A program made the position numbers and the translations under genes. This document shows, one piece after another, positions 9,500 through 21,100 of a stretch of 64,000 nucleotides of DNA (the first letter of the stretch is position 1; each line of letters starts with the position of its first letter). Source of the stretch: Fagopyrum homotropicum (taxonomy: Eukaryota > Streptophyta > Magnoliopsida > Caryophyllales > Polygonaceae); NCBI GenBank assembly GCA_033239125.1, contig BSWB01000001.1, positions 112,276,916 to 112,340,915 on the forward strand, in the 5' to 3' direction. The notes beneath the pieces were generated by a model. It was not told the DNA's origin, made no database searches, and saw nothing but the letters and a program-made list of their open reading frames with translations.

Positions 9500-12400
9500 A
9501 GTTTTTGGCGCCGTTGCTGGGGACTAGGTCTAGATTGAGTCATTTGCTTTTGATCGTTTTTAGTGTTTATCTTTCTTGTTACTTTTGATCTTGTGTTGTT
9601 TTTGTCTTTTCCTTTTCATGTTTGCCATGGACGGATTGTACTTCCAAGACGACCTTGACAACATGGAGTATGAGGAGTGGATGGAAAGCCAAGATCTAGG
9701 ACCTCTCCATGATGAGTTTGAGTATTGAGAGGAGTTTAATGCCTATCATGAGTCCCATGATCAAGCTCACATGAATACATTGCCTTATGTGGAACCTCAC
9801 CATCAAGCTCACAATGACCGAGTGGAATCAATGCTAGAAGAAATGTTGAGGAAGATGGATGATCTAGAGAGCAACCTTGCTTCCATTTCGAGTGCCCACA
9901 TGGTGCTTGAAGCGGAAGTATTTCAACAAGAGGAGGTTCACCATGAGGAGATCCAAGAATCACCCGATTCAACCATAACCAATAGAGACCTTCAAGAAGA
10001 GTTGGATAAATCTTGGGATCAAGTGAGGCTAAGGGATTTGACCCTGAAGGATGAAAGAAGATTGAATGTCGAAAGAGAAGAACAAATGAGGAGGGAGATT
10101 GAGGAGATTAGGCATGCTCTTATGCTAGGAGATCCTACCATCCTTCAAGGCTTACCTCCCCCTCCTTCACCTTTGGAGGAGTGCAATGAAGTATTTTCAC
10201 CCCCGTACATCCTTGCCATCAACCCCGGAACCACACTTGAAGAGCTCACAAGGGAGAGCCCTAAGTTAACTTCAACTCCTTCCAATCCTTTCTTGCTTGC
10301 CCGGAGTACACACGAAGATTGGAGTCCCTTTCCTAAGGAGTCTCCAATGTTGAATGATGGAAGCAAGCATGATGGATCCATGATGGTTATGGAGCACCTC
10401 AATGAAGAATTCTTTCCAAGAATCGGCTTTCTTCGGATTATAGAGGATGAGGATGGCAAGCATCTCACCGGTGTGACCGCGGAGTGCCAATTGTCTAAGT
10501 ATGGGGTGGCACCTATGGTTGCAACTCCATACTATCATCAAGGGAGCGGTGATGACGGAGTCTACTACTCACCGGTGAGGAGAAAACTCAAAGCTTATTT
10601 GGGCATCAAGTGGCCCTTGCTTGTCATCATGGATGCCAGAAAGTGATGGTTGCTTGGACTCCTCAAGCAAACCATGGTATTCGAGGTGGATTGACACATC
10701 CTCTGAGTTTGGTCAAGCTAATGACCTTAAAGAAGCGCTTAATGGGAGGCAACCCATTGGTACATGTCTTTCCCTTTTATTTTTTCTTGTTTTTGTTTGA
10801 TTTTGCTCTTGGTGTGCTTTGTTTTTCTTTTGTGTTTTTGGGTGCTAGATCTTGATGTTGTCATGAGTGATGAGATGCTGGAGGTCATGTGAAAACCTCA
10901 TGGAACTGTTGAGAAGAAGGTGCAAGATCCGAGCACATGGACAAGGAAGAAAGCACCTAGGAAAATCGGACTATTCTTCACCAAAATCGGCCGATTTTCC
11001 TGGGTAGCTGGTCCGATTTTTCCTTCTGTCAAGGAAAGTGATGATCCTCAATCAAGCATGGGTGGAGCGGACGTGGAACTTGGACGGCTTGCGGTGCCAA
11101 GCGCGGGTTCCGACACCATAACGAACATCAAGAGCTCTCTACCATCCTTGATCGATCATCCACCATCATCATTCGATGTGAACCAAAATACCAAAGCATC
11201 ACCAATTTTACACTGTGAGGACTCTCTTTCGCTTCTTTATTTAGTTTGCACATTGGGGACAATGTCTTTCTAAGTATGGGGTGGGGTTTTCATGATCACT
11301 TGCATGATTAGCATCTAGGATAGTTTAATATTGTCACATGTTTTATTATGTCTTCCATTGTACATACCTATTTTGAAAAATCCAAAAAAATCAGAAAATT
11401 TTAAAAATTTTAGTGCTTCTAAAGCTTGGGAATGACCCTTATGATGAAATTGTCTTGTGAATTGGCTATGGATGGCCTTATGTGTTGAATAGATGAATGA
11501 ATATGTGGACTTGAAGTACTTATCTTGAATCCCATGAATGATTTGTGATCATGAATGTTTGCCTTGATTGAATTGAGGATTGAAAGTCGAAATTACATGC
11601 TAGTTCTTGCACATCATTTAGGAGTGATTAAGGCAATTCATTTTCTCTACTTCTCATCTTGATCATGTTGTTTGAGCACCTCAATTGATGAAAAATTTGA
11701 CCTCTTTTGACCCATCCGGGAATAGGAGCATGCTAGTGTGTTGAGTGTGTGAAAAGCAAGTGTGGGGTGAAGTTGTTGATGAAAGAATGTTGTGAATGAA
11801 GTGCTGAATTTGTTGTGAAAGTGTAGACAAAAATATAGGTTTGGGGACGTTGGTTTAAATGACGAGTAACTCGGCACCATTCACATAATCGGGTGTTTGT
11901 GCCTTGCCAAAGTCAAATAAACCGATAGTCCTAACGAGTTTTGGTATGTGTGCCCGGTGTGGATGCACCTCGAAAAATAAAAAAAAAACCGAGGACGGCT
12001 AATCACCAAGGTTTCGGCTTTTGTACACCAATGCCATTGTCTCAAAAATGAGTGAAAAAGAAAAGAAAACAAAGAAAAGATGGGAAAATTATACACTTGT
12101 TGGGAAGTTGAGCAAAAACGAAATTATGGAGTTAGTTCCTTTCCCGGATTAGCATCACATGACTTAAAAATTCCCAACTAATCACAACGTTTCTTAGCCT
12201 CTTCTTTCCTAAGTCCTTGTGACCTAAATGCATGTGTGTACGACTTAGTGATCTAGATTGGATATATTCATGATCATCTAGACTTCTTCATTTTCACCTC
12301 TCATGCATGCTTTCTAGTTAAGTATAATTGTCTTTCCATGCCTTCATTCATTTTATGCATAATTGCTTGTCCACTGCTATGAAACATGACTATGAAGGTG

Positions 12401-12525
12401 ATCCAATGTTAGAAGCACAATTCCAAAAAGATTTTGTTGTTTTTCTGCATGCATAAATCACGTCATCTCTTAGTCTATAGTTGGGTCTTGCTCGGGGACG
12501 AGCAAATCTTAAGTATGGGGTATTT
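9500..12525 (+). mobile_element. Family A internal region, copy 2
   Basis: Second internal region with the same content as copy 1: PBS 9506-9524, interrupted ORF, pol-tail remnant, internal palindrome and two AAGTATGGGG boxes. It is one base shorter than copy 1. Confidence 0.9.
9627..10646 (+). pseudogene. Broken gag-linker-like ORF of family A, copy 2
   Basis: Same structure as the first copy: a short acidic ORF ending at the same TGA, then 291 codons from 9771 to 10,646. The 291-codon part differs from copy 1 at three residues that I can see (I to M at residue 25, K to E near residue 109, Y to H near residue 209). No new stop or frameshift is present, which fits the young age of the duplication. 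Confidence 0.6.
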
Positions 12526-14322
12526 TGATAACGTGATTTATGACGTTAGTATAGGCATACATTTAGATAGTTTTTCCCGTTATTCATGCACGGTTTGGCA
12601 TTAGTTCACGACGTTTACACTCATTTCATGCATATTTCTAGAAAAGACGTCTACACGAGCTTTTGTCGGTTTTGTAGGTATTTCGGGGATCTTTTGGACA
12701 TTAATCGATACATTCGAGGGTCGAGCCTCATGGTGGTACACATCCAAAGCTTGGAAGGAGCATAATTGGAGCAACAAAGGACACAAAGACCACTATTGGT
12801 GCAAGCAATGCTTCTGTTGAAGAAAATCGGACCATCACTCAGGAAAATCGGCCGATTTTCCTGACTGGGTCGATTTTTTGGCCTTCAACAGCTTAAGCCA
12901 CGTGTCCCACGATCTCTTGATCCGGTCTTGCTCTTGGTGGAGAATATAAGTGGGCCTGCAAGCTGTTGCTGAGCATCTCTCCTCTCCCACATTCTCTCAT
13001 TCACAGCTCATTGGATTGGGGATAGACTTGGAGAAGAGGAAAACTCTCTCAAATTGAAGGAAGAAGAAGAACACCAATCTAAGAGTGATAGTGAGATTTT
13101 GAGTGATTTTTGGAGTCTTTGATTGAAGAACTATTGCAAGGATTGTTAGGAACGTTTTGGAACTTCATTTGAAGGGTTGTAAGTCTTGCTAAAACTTAGA
13201 TTCAGCTGAGATTTATTGTTTTTACTTGCTTATCTTTCATCATCCATCTATGAAAACCATGTATGCTTGTGTGATGATTTTGGATCTTGATATGCATATT
13301 ATTGGCTAGTTTATTGTGATTCTGGAGTGATGGATTGATGGTTATGGCTAGGGTGATGATAGGATGGACTTATATGTTAGTTTAGGATGATTTGTATGCA
13401 CGAAACCCATTCCAGAAGGAAAAATCGGGCTGTTCTTCAGTCAAATCGGCCGATTTTTCCATGATCCACCCGATTTTCCTCTCTGTTGCTCTTTAATTGA
13501 TGAATCTGTATGTTAGGGTGTTAGGTTGTTGAAATCCTAGTGTTTATTTAGCTTAACTTAGCTTAGGATCACCTAATGCTATCAACCTAAGTGAGGGAAG
13601 AGATCTACCCGATGATTTCCGATCTTAGATACCTAAGATGATGAATTCTAGGTAGTAGTGAGCCTCACAAGCCGCTATTGGATTGAGTGTGCTAGGATTA
13701 TTGCTTGAGACTTACTTTTCCGAGACTTACCCGGTAAGGAGAGGTTTGCCACTTAAGTAGTGTCCGGTTTGCGTAGAATTCCCTACTTTACCTCCTTGAG
13801 ACTTACCCGGTAATAGGAGTTTGATGTGGGATTAGTGAAGTAAGAGACCTACCCGGTAATTGCTTTCATTAGTGAAACACCCTTTCCCAACACCGCAGCC
13901 TTGTCCTTAGAATCTTTAGAACCTTGAGTCCAATGCCATAACCGGAAATCTTGACCTCTAGAATCCACTTTTCTCTCTTTTATCACATATTTTGTGCGTG
14001 TGTTACTTGTTTACCTTGCTAGTTTGAGTTGTTAGTTTGTTTTTATTATCTTTCTTGATTTGTGATCTTTGCTTGATCGCCACAAAAACCAACCAAAAAT
14101 ATCGAGATTTTCATTTCTTTGTTCCTTGACCTTTTCTTAGACTAGATCCACACTATCTATGACCATTGTTTGACTTGATTTCACCTTAGTCTTTGTGTTC
14201 GACCTCGGAATACTATCCCTACTACAAACGTCCCGTACACTGCGGGTTCGCTAGGAGTTAGGAGAAATATATCAAGTTTATAAATTGTAAAGCTTTTTGT
14301 GCTACACGTTTCTAGCGTAACA
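12526..14322 (+). repeat. LTR A3
   Basis: Last LTR of the array, 1,797 bp, followed directly by the ACTAT duplication and the rest of LTR B1. By eye it has about eight variants not seen in A1 or A2. Confidence 0.95.
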
Positions 14323-14327
14323 ACTAT
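14323..14327. repeat. Target-site duplication ACTAT, right
   Basis: Partner of 2874-2878. Together they bound the whole tandem array. Confidence 0.9.
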
Positions 14328-15217
14328 CAACCCTTCACCTTAGAATTGCTAAAGGGTTTTAGCCAATAATCATTGTTATTGAATCAAATATCAAATATGA
14401 AAGACAAAAATGTAAAAACATTCGAAAACTCAATAAACTATCGAAATCAATCTCAAATCCGAACAACAAAGTATCGTGTTTAATTAATACGGAATAGGGA
14501 ATTTAAATCCTCACAACAATCTTAAGGAACAACGAAGAACGGAGTGTCCATCCGTCTCCAAAAGTAAACCCTAAGATAATCTCGAAGTACACAATCTTCA
14601 AATCACGTCTTTCTCAAGCCACGATCCAAAATCTCCAATCAACCGTCAAATGTAAGCGTATGAAACCCTAAGCGTGGAATTGTAAGCGAAGGTACATTTT
14701 TCTCCATTCTTCAGCCTTTTTATAGGCAAAATTAGAGTTACTAAAAAGCCCAATAACTGTCGCTGACGTGGCAAAATATGACATGTGTCGAAGTCATGGA
14801 AATCACGGTCTAGTACAATAAACCACGGTCGTGATTTAGGGCGTGGAACTCTCTGATGTTCTCCAAAATCACTTTCTACGAACCCAACCCATGACCACGG
14901 TCGTGGTTTAGGTCGTGGAACTCAAAAGCCTTTGTGAAAACCTTTGTTTCGTGATGTTCTTCACTCATGCTCCTTCCTTAGCTTCTCCAAAGCATCTCCT
15001 TGACATCTAGCATGATCAAATACTCCTATCCTTCCGCATTAAGCTCTAATTCAAGCCTTTATTCACCTATAAACATAACAAAGCTTGTGTAGATCTCTAT
15101 ATCGACAAAATAGGTGAATGTGCTCATAAATGCTTCAAACTCATATCCATGTACACATTTAAGAGGGAAAAACAATCAAAACAAGTGCCTAAAATATAGT
15201 CATATTTCATGCTATCA
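14328..15217 (-). mobile_element. LTR B1, 5' part
   Basis: On the minus strand this starts TGATAGCATGAAATATGAC at 15,217, matching the start of LTR B3 at 59,476. It contains a TATA-like box (14,715-14,726), CCACGGTCGTGG-type palindromes near 14,840-14,920, and the 'ttggctaaaaccctttagcaattctaagg' neighbourhood that is also found at 56,100 and 60,370. It continues at 2878 after removal of the family A array. Whether B1 is a solo LTR or a 5' LTR cannot be decided here. Confidence 0.85.
14715..14726 (-). promoter_or_regulatory. TATA-like box in LTR B1
   Basis: The minus strand reads CCTATAAAAAGG, the counterpart of GTATAAAAAGG in LTR B3 (60,033-60,043). Confidence 0.5.
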
Positions 15218-16639
15218 TTTGGCCTTCGTGGGTTGTTGTGCATGTGTTTCCAAGCTTCATTGGTTGAGTACTGTCGTGTGAAGATTTTTAGAGGAAGCTT
15301 TGATTTTCTTGGTGTGCTTCTGTAGTTGAAGGAAGTCCCGTCGTTTGCTTTTGTCAATTCACTGCCCCCGCGGCCTCACCTCCGATGCCGCCCCCACGCC
15401 TCCTTGTCACTGCCCCTGCGGCATCTGTTGTCTAAAGCCTCCCCCGCACCTTTGTTCTTCCATGGTCGAGTCTTCTTTGCAGTGACTATCGTCTTTCGTA
15501 AGTCACTTCTATCCCTTGCTTCCTTAACCTTTCCTGGAGTTAGATCATGCTAGGTTGGACCTAGATAAACTAGGGTGAATGCCATATAGTGGCTTGTTGA
15601 TTCTTATGAGTTGTTATGGTTGAGAACCTTGAGCTTGTATTGTGAACGAAGTTCCTTGAGAACCTTGATGCTAGGAATCGTTCTTCCTAGCATGTTGGAG
15701 ATCTGTTAGAGATCACCGAGACTAGAAGTCGGAACCTTCTAGCACGTTGTTGTAGACCTTGTAGAGGTCAATGAGGCTAGAAGTATATAGACTTCTAGCA
15801 TTCAGATAATTTATGATTCGTGATACCTTGTCTAAGCAGACATATATCTTTTCCTATGGGAAGATGAGCAGTTTAGTTGATTCTTGAGTTACCTTTGATT
15901 CAAGTAAGTCTCTTGGACTTACTTAGCTGCATTCCGTGTATTAGTGGACCGTATTGGTGGTGTTTGTTTGCTTTATCGTTATAACTGAAAACTGGACTAA
16001 GACGACCTTATATTGTAATTGGCCCAAGTGTATTATAACTAGGCGGTGACCACTTGTCCAGTTCTACAGGAGAATGGATGATGCTCTTGCTACCAGACCC
16101 ATATGTAACAGATATATGCATATGATCTATTCCTGTTGATAATGGAAACGAAGGCGATTTTCTAGAGATTCTCGTGCCACAAAAAAAATTGAATTAGTAA
16201 TGGATAACTTTTATAAAGATAATAACCGGTTGTGTGTGAGCATGTTATGTGTTTATATTCTTATATGTGTGTGTGCCTTTACTGTCTTTCTGATATCTAG
16301 AATGTTAGCTAACAGATTATACCGTCATTGTAGATGTCCTGCACGTTAGAGATGTTGTTGAGTGATCCAGACGGAGTGGTCAGCCGGGGTTCCCGTACAT
16401 TATAGGACGGGATCGGGGTTTATATTTCCATTGTTATCTTTTTAGTTTGTTGTTAAACTCGGCTAAGAGTCTTTCGCTTTCCCTTTGCTATACCTTTTGA
16501 TATTATTTTATCTATTTTGGTTTTCATTTATCTGTGTCTGTTGCAAGATCCGATGTTATTGTTGTTACTGTGAGGGTCAGGACACATTGTGTGGTCCTAG
16601 CCCGTAACGTTCCGAGTTTCTAGAATTTGGGATGTTACA
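15218..16639 (+). mobile_element. Degenerate LTR of family D
   Basis: No coding gene is visible. The last about 650 bp resemble 51,790-52,513: 'ctcgtgccaca' (16,170), 'gataataacc' (16,220), a 'ggtcagccggg' block (16,377), the 'gtgaggtcaggacac...ggtcctag' block and a GATGTTACA end at 16,639. The 52 kb copy is followed by a tRNA-Met-type primer-binding site; this one is not, so it looks like a solo or truncated LTR. Its left edge is cut by LTR B1. Confidence 0.5.
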
Positions 16640-17820
16640 AATTGAAATACATAAGTTGACCAAACGAAGTACAATCAATCAAATCAAAATATAGAATTTT
16701 TGGTTCATTTTTTAGTTCTTGATTCCCCCACCCCCACAAGTTTAAACCTTTATAACTCGACTCGTTCAATGTCTTGCCAAGTATATGCTTGGGGCTTATT
16801 TCAATTTTGAATCACGTTTTTGTTCCCGTCTTTGATAAAATACCTCAAAACTATAAAAATTAAGATAGTAACCGTCCCTTTTAAAAGTTTTAGAGGAATC
16901 TCGTCCACCGTTCATATGTTTGAGCAATGCCTTAAACTTTACGGCAATTACATACAGATGAACACAAAAAAACTTATTGTTGATGAAGTTACTTATATGT
17001 TCTTCAAAGGAAGAAAAGTATATTTGTTGACATAAACAGTGGAAGCAAGAAAGACAGTAACACAGCTAGCTCATAATTGCAATATAAGTATCCTTGTTTT
17101 ATTTTGGAAACAAGTGCATTTTAATTTGAACTCTATACCTTTTTTGACCACACAGCTACTTAATCTTTATGAATGTGTTACACAAAGAGGGCAAGAATAT
17201 TCAAATCTAAGTATCAAAAGCTGATCATTTGTTTATCATCACCACTTGGAGCTTAACTTGTCATATACATCATGATTGATTAGTTACTTAACTTTGGGGT
17301 TTAGTCGGTAATCTGCATTTGATCCATCATCATTTCATTATATATAATTTTAAACCCTACATTTTTTTCACTAGACATAGCTTAGCTACTATAGTAAGAA
17401 TCATCATCAATGGGAACATAATGATCAAAATAACAATAACAGAGAATTTGATCACAAAAACTAAATCGGTCAATCGGATGGATAACCAGTTTCCGGTTGA
17501 GGGCCATTTCAGACAGGGTTGAAACCATGTTAAATGACCAATTGGGTACTAATGTGTGTCGGAGATTTTTTGTTTGTCGAGATTCCGATATTAGTTATAC
17601 CCCAGCGATTTAATTTGGGTAGTTGGGTCATCTTTGGTCATATTAATTTGATTTAATCAAGTTTAACTTTTTTTTATTTGGTTTGGATAAAATTAATCGG
17701 TGTCAATTATATTTTTTCCCATTTGCATATTGGGTCATTTCAGGTAGTTCTCAATTCTTTTTTTATTGGATTATTAAGTTATTTTGGATCAACCTACAAA
17801 TATATAGTATAACAAGTTTT

Positions 17821-17823
<3 letters not shown>
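16640..17823. other. AT-rich intergenic sequence
   Basis: Only short chance ORFs and poly(T)/poly(A) runs are present. I recognise no gene, RNA or element. Confidence 0.5.

Positions 17824-17891
<68 letters not shown>
17824..17891. repeat. (AT)n microsatellite, about 68 bp
   Basis: Uninterrupted AT dinucleotides. It lies just outside the left end of the Mutator-like element, as similar (AT)n tracts do at the right end. Confidence 0.95.
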
Positions 17892-17896
<5 letters not shown>

Positions 17897-18143
17897 TCTT
17901 TTTGGCAAAATTTGATATATTAGGCTATTTTCAGTTTTTATAAAAGAAAGTGTACCCCAATATTTTTTACAGTTAATTGATATTAATGGGGTAAATTAAT
18001 TTTACTTACCAAATATTACGCTCATTCACTAACTACCAATTTCACTTCGTTTTTGATATACCGGAGAAGAAACTGTCGTCCGACTCTTCACCTTCAACTG
18101 TCATCTTCATCAATCTCTCTCGTAATCTCCATTTTCTTCAAGT

Positions 18144-21100
18144 TTGATTCATCTCTCGTTACTTTCCGGCCATCTCCTTCACTTGTTCTTTGTTTTTCGT
18201 CTTCGTTTTTACCCCAAACACTCCGAAATCGTTTCGATTTTTGTAAACCCTAAGAAAACGAAAACGTCGACTCGATTAAAGGTTGCTGCTAACCAATCTT
18301 CTTGTGATGCTCCTACCTTCAACCTTCTAACTCCTACTCCTCCTTTAACTGTTGAAGATTCCACACCAAACGAAGGCGATGCTTCTGTTGTGTCTCATGA
18401 TGAATCAGGCCTTCAAATTGTGTTATCTGGTGGTCCTCGAACAGTTGATATACCTGTGGTTAGTATTGTTTTGATACTCTTTCATGTTTTATGGTATTAT
18501 AGTTTCTGGTATTTGTTCATATTAGGTTTTGTAAGTTTAATCATCGTTTCTGGTATTTGTTTGATATTGTTTGTTCTATGTTTGTTTCGTCTTTATATTT
18601 ACATGAGTTTTCTGGTATGTTTGTATGTTATTAGATTTTCTAGTATGTTATTGGTTTCAAATTTTCTGGTATTTGCTTTAGTTTAAGTTTATGGTATGTG
18701 TTTATTGTTAGTGTTCTGGTATTGCAGGTTCATGTATTACTTTGTGGTATGTTTTGTGGTATTTGTTCATATGAGGTTTAATGTTTTCTGGTATTAGAAG
18801 TTCTGGTATGTTATTTGTTTTATGTTGTGTCTGATCATGTTGATATATATATTCTAGTATGTTATTTGTTTCTGGTATTAGATGTTCTAGTTAGGGTTTC
18901 CGGTATTTGTTTTATTTATTAATGTTTTCTTGTATTTGTTCATATGAGGTTTTGATATTACTTTCTGGTATTTCATGTTGATGTATATATTGACATTATT
19001 TTCTGGTATGTTTACACAGGCTGTTGAGGAAAATGTTAGTTATGGACATGAAGAGTCCTTTGTAAGTTGAATGTCTGATATGAGTTTCTGGTTTGTTGTT
19101 GAATGTTTTTCTTGTATTAACAATCTTATTCCCTTTACTAGTTAATGTACAGATTCGATGACATCCCAAAATACGAGGCAGCACGTACAATAGTTTTATC
19201 TCGTGTCAATATGGTCAAATTTTTACTTGAAGGGTTGGATGCCAATGGACAAGAATTGTTCAAGAACTCTATTTTTTCAGACGTTATCTCCCTCTGTACC
19301 AATCTTAAACCTTCCAACCAATTAATACACTTCATGTTTCTGAATGAGGTTCAAACTGACCGCAAACACTCAATGTGGTTTGCAATCAACAAAACCCTAC
19401 TTAGGTATTTATTAACTATACACCCAATCTTTTCAGTTCAGTTTGTTACCTCCATTCCACTTTCGATTGTTAATGTGTTTCTTTCTTTTTTTGTTGTATA
19501 TTTTTGTTCATAAGGTTTGGCTTAAGCGAGTTTTCTGAAATTACCGGCCTTGAGTGTCGGTTCCATGTGTACAATGAAGAAGAAAATGTAGACATGAAGG
19601 AGTTGTTCGGCATCCCCAGGTGTAAATTGGAGCATTTGGAGGAAAAATATTTAAAGCTGAAAAAGAATTATGAAAAGAAATTCAAGATGGCTCTGTTGTT
19701 GTTTATTGAATTTGTTTTGCTTGGCAATGACAAAAGGAAGTTTGTCTTCAATCTTCCTCTATCGCTTCTGAAGGACATGGATGCCTTTAATTCTTATCTA
19801 TGGGGGCGCCTTGTCTTCAATAAGACACTTGACAACCTCAGGGATTGCGAGCCAACAAAGTTTAAGGCATCCGGAAATTACTGCCTTTCTGGTTTCCCTT
19901 TGGCATTCCAAGTATGCTTCTGGTTTTCCATTTATGTGCCTCTGGTATGGTTATATTTGTTATTTTTGTTATGGTTTACGTTTCTGGTATGCTTGTTTTT
20001 CATTTATGTTCCTCTGTATGAGTAATTAGTTCCTAAAAATGTTAATTTTGTGATTTTATGCTATGCTTTATTGCATTAGCATTTCTGGTTTTTGTTTATG
20101 GTTTTTGATTCTTGTATTTGTTTTAATGTATTAGATTCTGGTATGATTGTGTATGTTGTATAATTGAGTTATGTGATGTATTGTTTTGTTTCTAGTATGT
20201 TCTGAATTTTATACTATCTGGTATGATTTTACTTGCTTCCTGGTATGAGCAATTAGTTACCAGAAATATTAATTTTGTGATTTATGGTATGCTTTATTGC
20301 AATAGCATTTCTGGTATTTCTTTATGGTTTGTGTTTCTTGTATTTTGTTTTCATGTATTTGATTCTAGTATGATTGTTTATGTTTTATAATTGAGTTATG
20401 TTATGTATTGTGTTGTTTTTGGTATGTTCTTAAGTTTATACTTTTTTGTATGAGTTTACTTGCTTTTTGGTTTTCTGATATGCATTTGTGGTTTCATTTT
20501 CTGGTATGATATTATTTTATTAATTTTATACTATTTATTGGTTTGAGTTTCTGGTATGGTCTATTCATTTGTTTCCTGTCTATATTTTGCAGGTTTTCAT
20601 CCTTGACTCTATCCCCAAACTGGCATCTTTGTTTGCCACATGTGTTGATGAAGAAATAACCCCACTTTGTCTTAAGTGGGTTTCATCAACCAAGGGAAAT
20701 ATGAAATGCAGCTTCCAAACAATAAAGGATACAACGTCATCGGTGGCCCAAGATGGCATCAAAATTATCCCCCTCAACCTAGATGACCCAGAAACCGAGG
20801 ATGACTGCAAATGGTGGGGGGGATGAAGTTTTGGACCCGGCTGGCTATCTTTGTCATCTTTTCAAAGTTGGGTTCCACAATGTACGTGTATCCAGGCCTG
20901 GAGGGCATGATGTCAAGGTTATCATCCCAAATAAGGAGAAATCCGACAGTGATGACTTTGCTACTCCTCATCCTCCTCCTCGTCATATTTTGAGGTTGCC
21001 AAGACCACAAAAGGTTGTCAAGAAAGAAGATGGCTCAAAGAAGAGGAAAATTGAAGAGGGAAGCAAAATGTATCTCAATACATTTCATACTCAATCTATA

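Larger units (their letters stand above)
2879..14322 (+). mobile_element. Family A non-autonomous LTR retrotransposon, tandem LTR-int-LTR-int-LTR array
   Basis: Three 1,797-bp LTRs (2879-4675, 7703-9499, 12,526-14,322) alternate with two nearly identical internal regions of 3,027 and 3,026 bp. One 5-bp target duplication, ACTAT, encloses the whole array, so it behaves as one locus that gained a second unit. LTRs begin TGATAACG and end GCGTAACA. The internal region has a tRNA-Asp PBS, a broken gag-linker-like ORF and a remnant of the pol 3' end, but no protease, reverse transcriptase or integrase core. It is therefore a large retrotransposon derivative of an Athila-like element that would need enzymes in trans. 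Divergence between copies is below 1%, so the insertion is recent. Confidence 0.93.

Noticed and set aside
15326..15553. 75-codon Pro/Leu-rich ORF
   Set aside because: It lies in the degenerate D LTR region and has low complexity. No family was recognised.
17683..17943. ORF with a long Ile-Tyr run
   Set aside because: It is translation of the (AT)n microsatellite.
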